Shown: piece by piece, positions 63,609-64,000 of the stretch
Layout of the letters: the number at the start of each line of letters is the position of its first letter
Numbering within the stretch: position 1 is the first letter of the stretch
Notes under the pieces: model-generated
The model's input: the letters and a program-made list of their open reading frames with translations, nothing else
What the model was told of the DNA's origin: nothing
The model's database searches: none
NCBI GenBank assembly: GCA_023395255.1
Contig: JAEWZN010000019.1
Location: 1-64,000 of the forward strand
DNA length: 64,000 nt
Source of the DNA: Deferribacteres bacterium
GTDB lineage: Bacteria > Chrysiogenota > Deferribacteres > Deferribacterales > Geovibrionaceae
Direction: 5' to 3'
Translations under genes and position numbers: made by a program

Positions 63609-64000
63609 TCTGTATACCTCCGTATAGTTGAATATGACTGCGAATATATAGAGAAAAGATTTATAATGCCAGAACAAATTTCACTTTCAGACCGCGCCAG
63701 AGGCGGAAGAAAAAGAGCATTTGCTCAAAACCATGCCGATGTATTCCGGAACAGGCGGACAGAGGGCGGTTCGGATGTCCGCTTAATTTACATTAAAGCT
63801 TTCAGAAGGTCAGGCCGGAACCGCATCATTGGTTTTTGTAAACAGAAGCACACAAGAATTTATCATCAAAATCATCTACCGACATTTATGTACATATAAA
63901 TAATGATTATAAATTTTAAAAATACTTGACATTTTTTATATAAAACAGCATTTAATATTAAGCAAGCGGTGTAAGTATCTTAAACAGCTTATAAAAAAGT
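63609..64000. other. intergenic region at the window end
   Basis: No supportable gene. GCGGACA/TGTCCGC (63755-63761, 63776-63782) is a possible hairpin. TTGACA at 63926-63931 followed 19 bases later by TTTAAT may be a promoter for a plus-strand gene beyond the window. A 77-codon open frame at 63666-63899 lacks a good ribosome site and family features. Confidence 0.4.

Noticed and set aside
63666..63899. 77-codon plus-strand frame at the window end
   Set aside because: Basic, low-complexity translation, no good ribosome site, no recognisable family.
1..64000. CRISPR array
   Set aside because: No regularly spaced direct repeats were seen and no cas gene is present.

Overview
The window is a chromosomal segment of a Gram-negative, flagellated, chemotactic bacterium. 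Signs of a diderm cell are lipoproteins with lipoboxes, FlgA/FlgF/FlgG and signal peptides on murein enzymes. It carries hydrogenase maturation (hypF), thiamine synthesis, c-di-GMP signalling and a Csd4/Csd6-type pair of peptidoglycan-trimming enzymes of the kind that makes cells curved or helical. My best guess is a member of the Deferribacterota (Geovibrio/Seleniivibrio-like), from gene content and moderate GC. This is inference, because there is no rRNA gene in the window.

Layout, left to right. (1) 0.1-1.3 kb: an IS1595-type insertion sequence. (2) 1.4-7.4 kb, minus strand: DHOD-like enzyme, trkA, trkH and hypF in one tight operon. (3) 7.4-12.5 kb: an intergenic repeat region with a structured element sitting in a duplicated ftsK 3' end, then rnj-uppP-ftsK. 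(4) 12.6-14.5 kb: a two-gene Septu-like (ATPase + HNH nuclease) defence module. (5) 14.7-17.7 kb: thiC-thiE-thiL behind a TPP riboswitch. (6) 17.75-25.0 kb, minus strand: a chain of overlapping genes (RsmF-like methyltransferase, Csd6-like L,D-transpeptidase-fold protein, Csd4-like carboxypeptidase, acylphosphatase, HAD phosphatase, Dam, then Fic), ending in a perfect 24-bp inverted repeat. (7) 25.1-30.2 kb: DegT aminotransferase, then thiG-thiH-ogt-sirtuin-cNMP-binding protein on the plus strand.

(8) 30.2-36.6 kb: a tRNA(CAU) followed by an AT-rich accessory region. It holds higBA, a DUF1848/methyltransferase pair, four small envelope proteins beside a divergent XRE regulator, an HTH protein, a PilZ protein and a Phd/RelE pair. 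(9) 36.6-40.8 kb: ferredoxin-nitroreductase, then lipoprotein-flgF-flgG-flgA. (10) 40.8-44.2 kb: a second copy of the structured element, a SAMHD1-like HD protein with a small unknown partner, and an acidic orphan. (11) 44.2-54.9 kb: histidine kinase, receiver and receiver-GGDEF, a membrane protein and RseC, polA with a GAF-GGDEF cyclase and hisD, and ilvE. (12) 54.9-64 kb: dispersed repeats, two tandem chemoreceptors, gpsA, ComFB, a small secreted protein, an ArsR regulator, and mrp-glgA.

The strongest unexplained signals are these. A two-copy element has conserved linkers but stems that differ by compensatory base changes. The ftsK 3' end is duplicated around one copy with only synonymous differences. 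An AT-rich in-frame block lies inside polA. Several compact accessory modules (PtuAB-like, HD plus small partner, DUF1848 plus methyltransferase) look like candidate defence or conflict systems.
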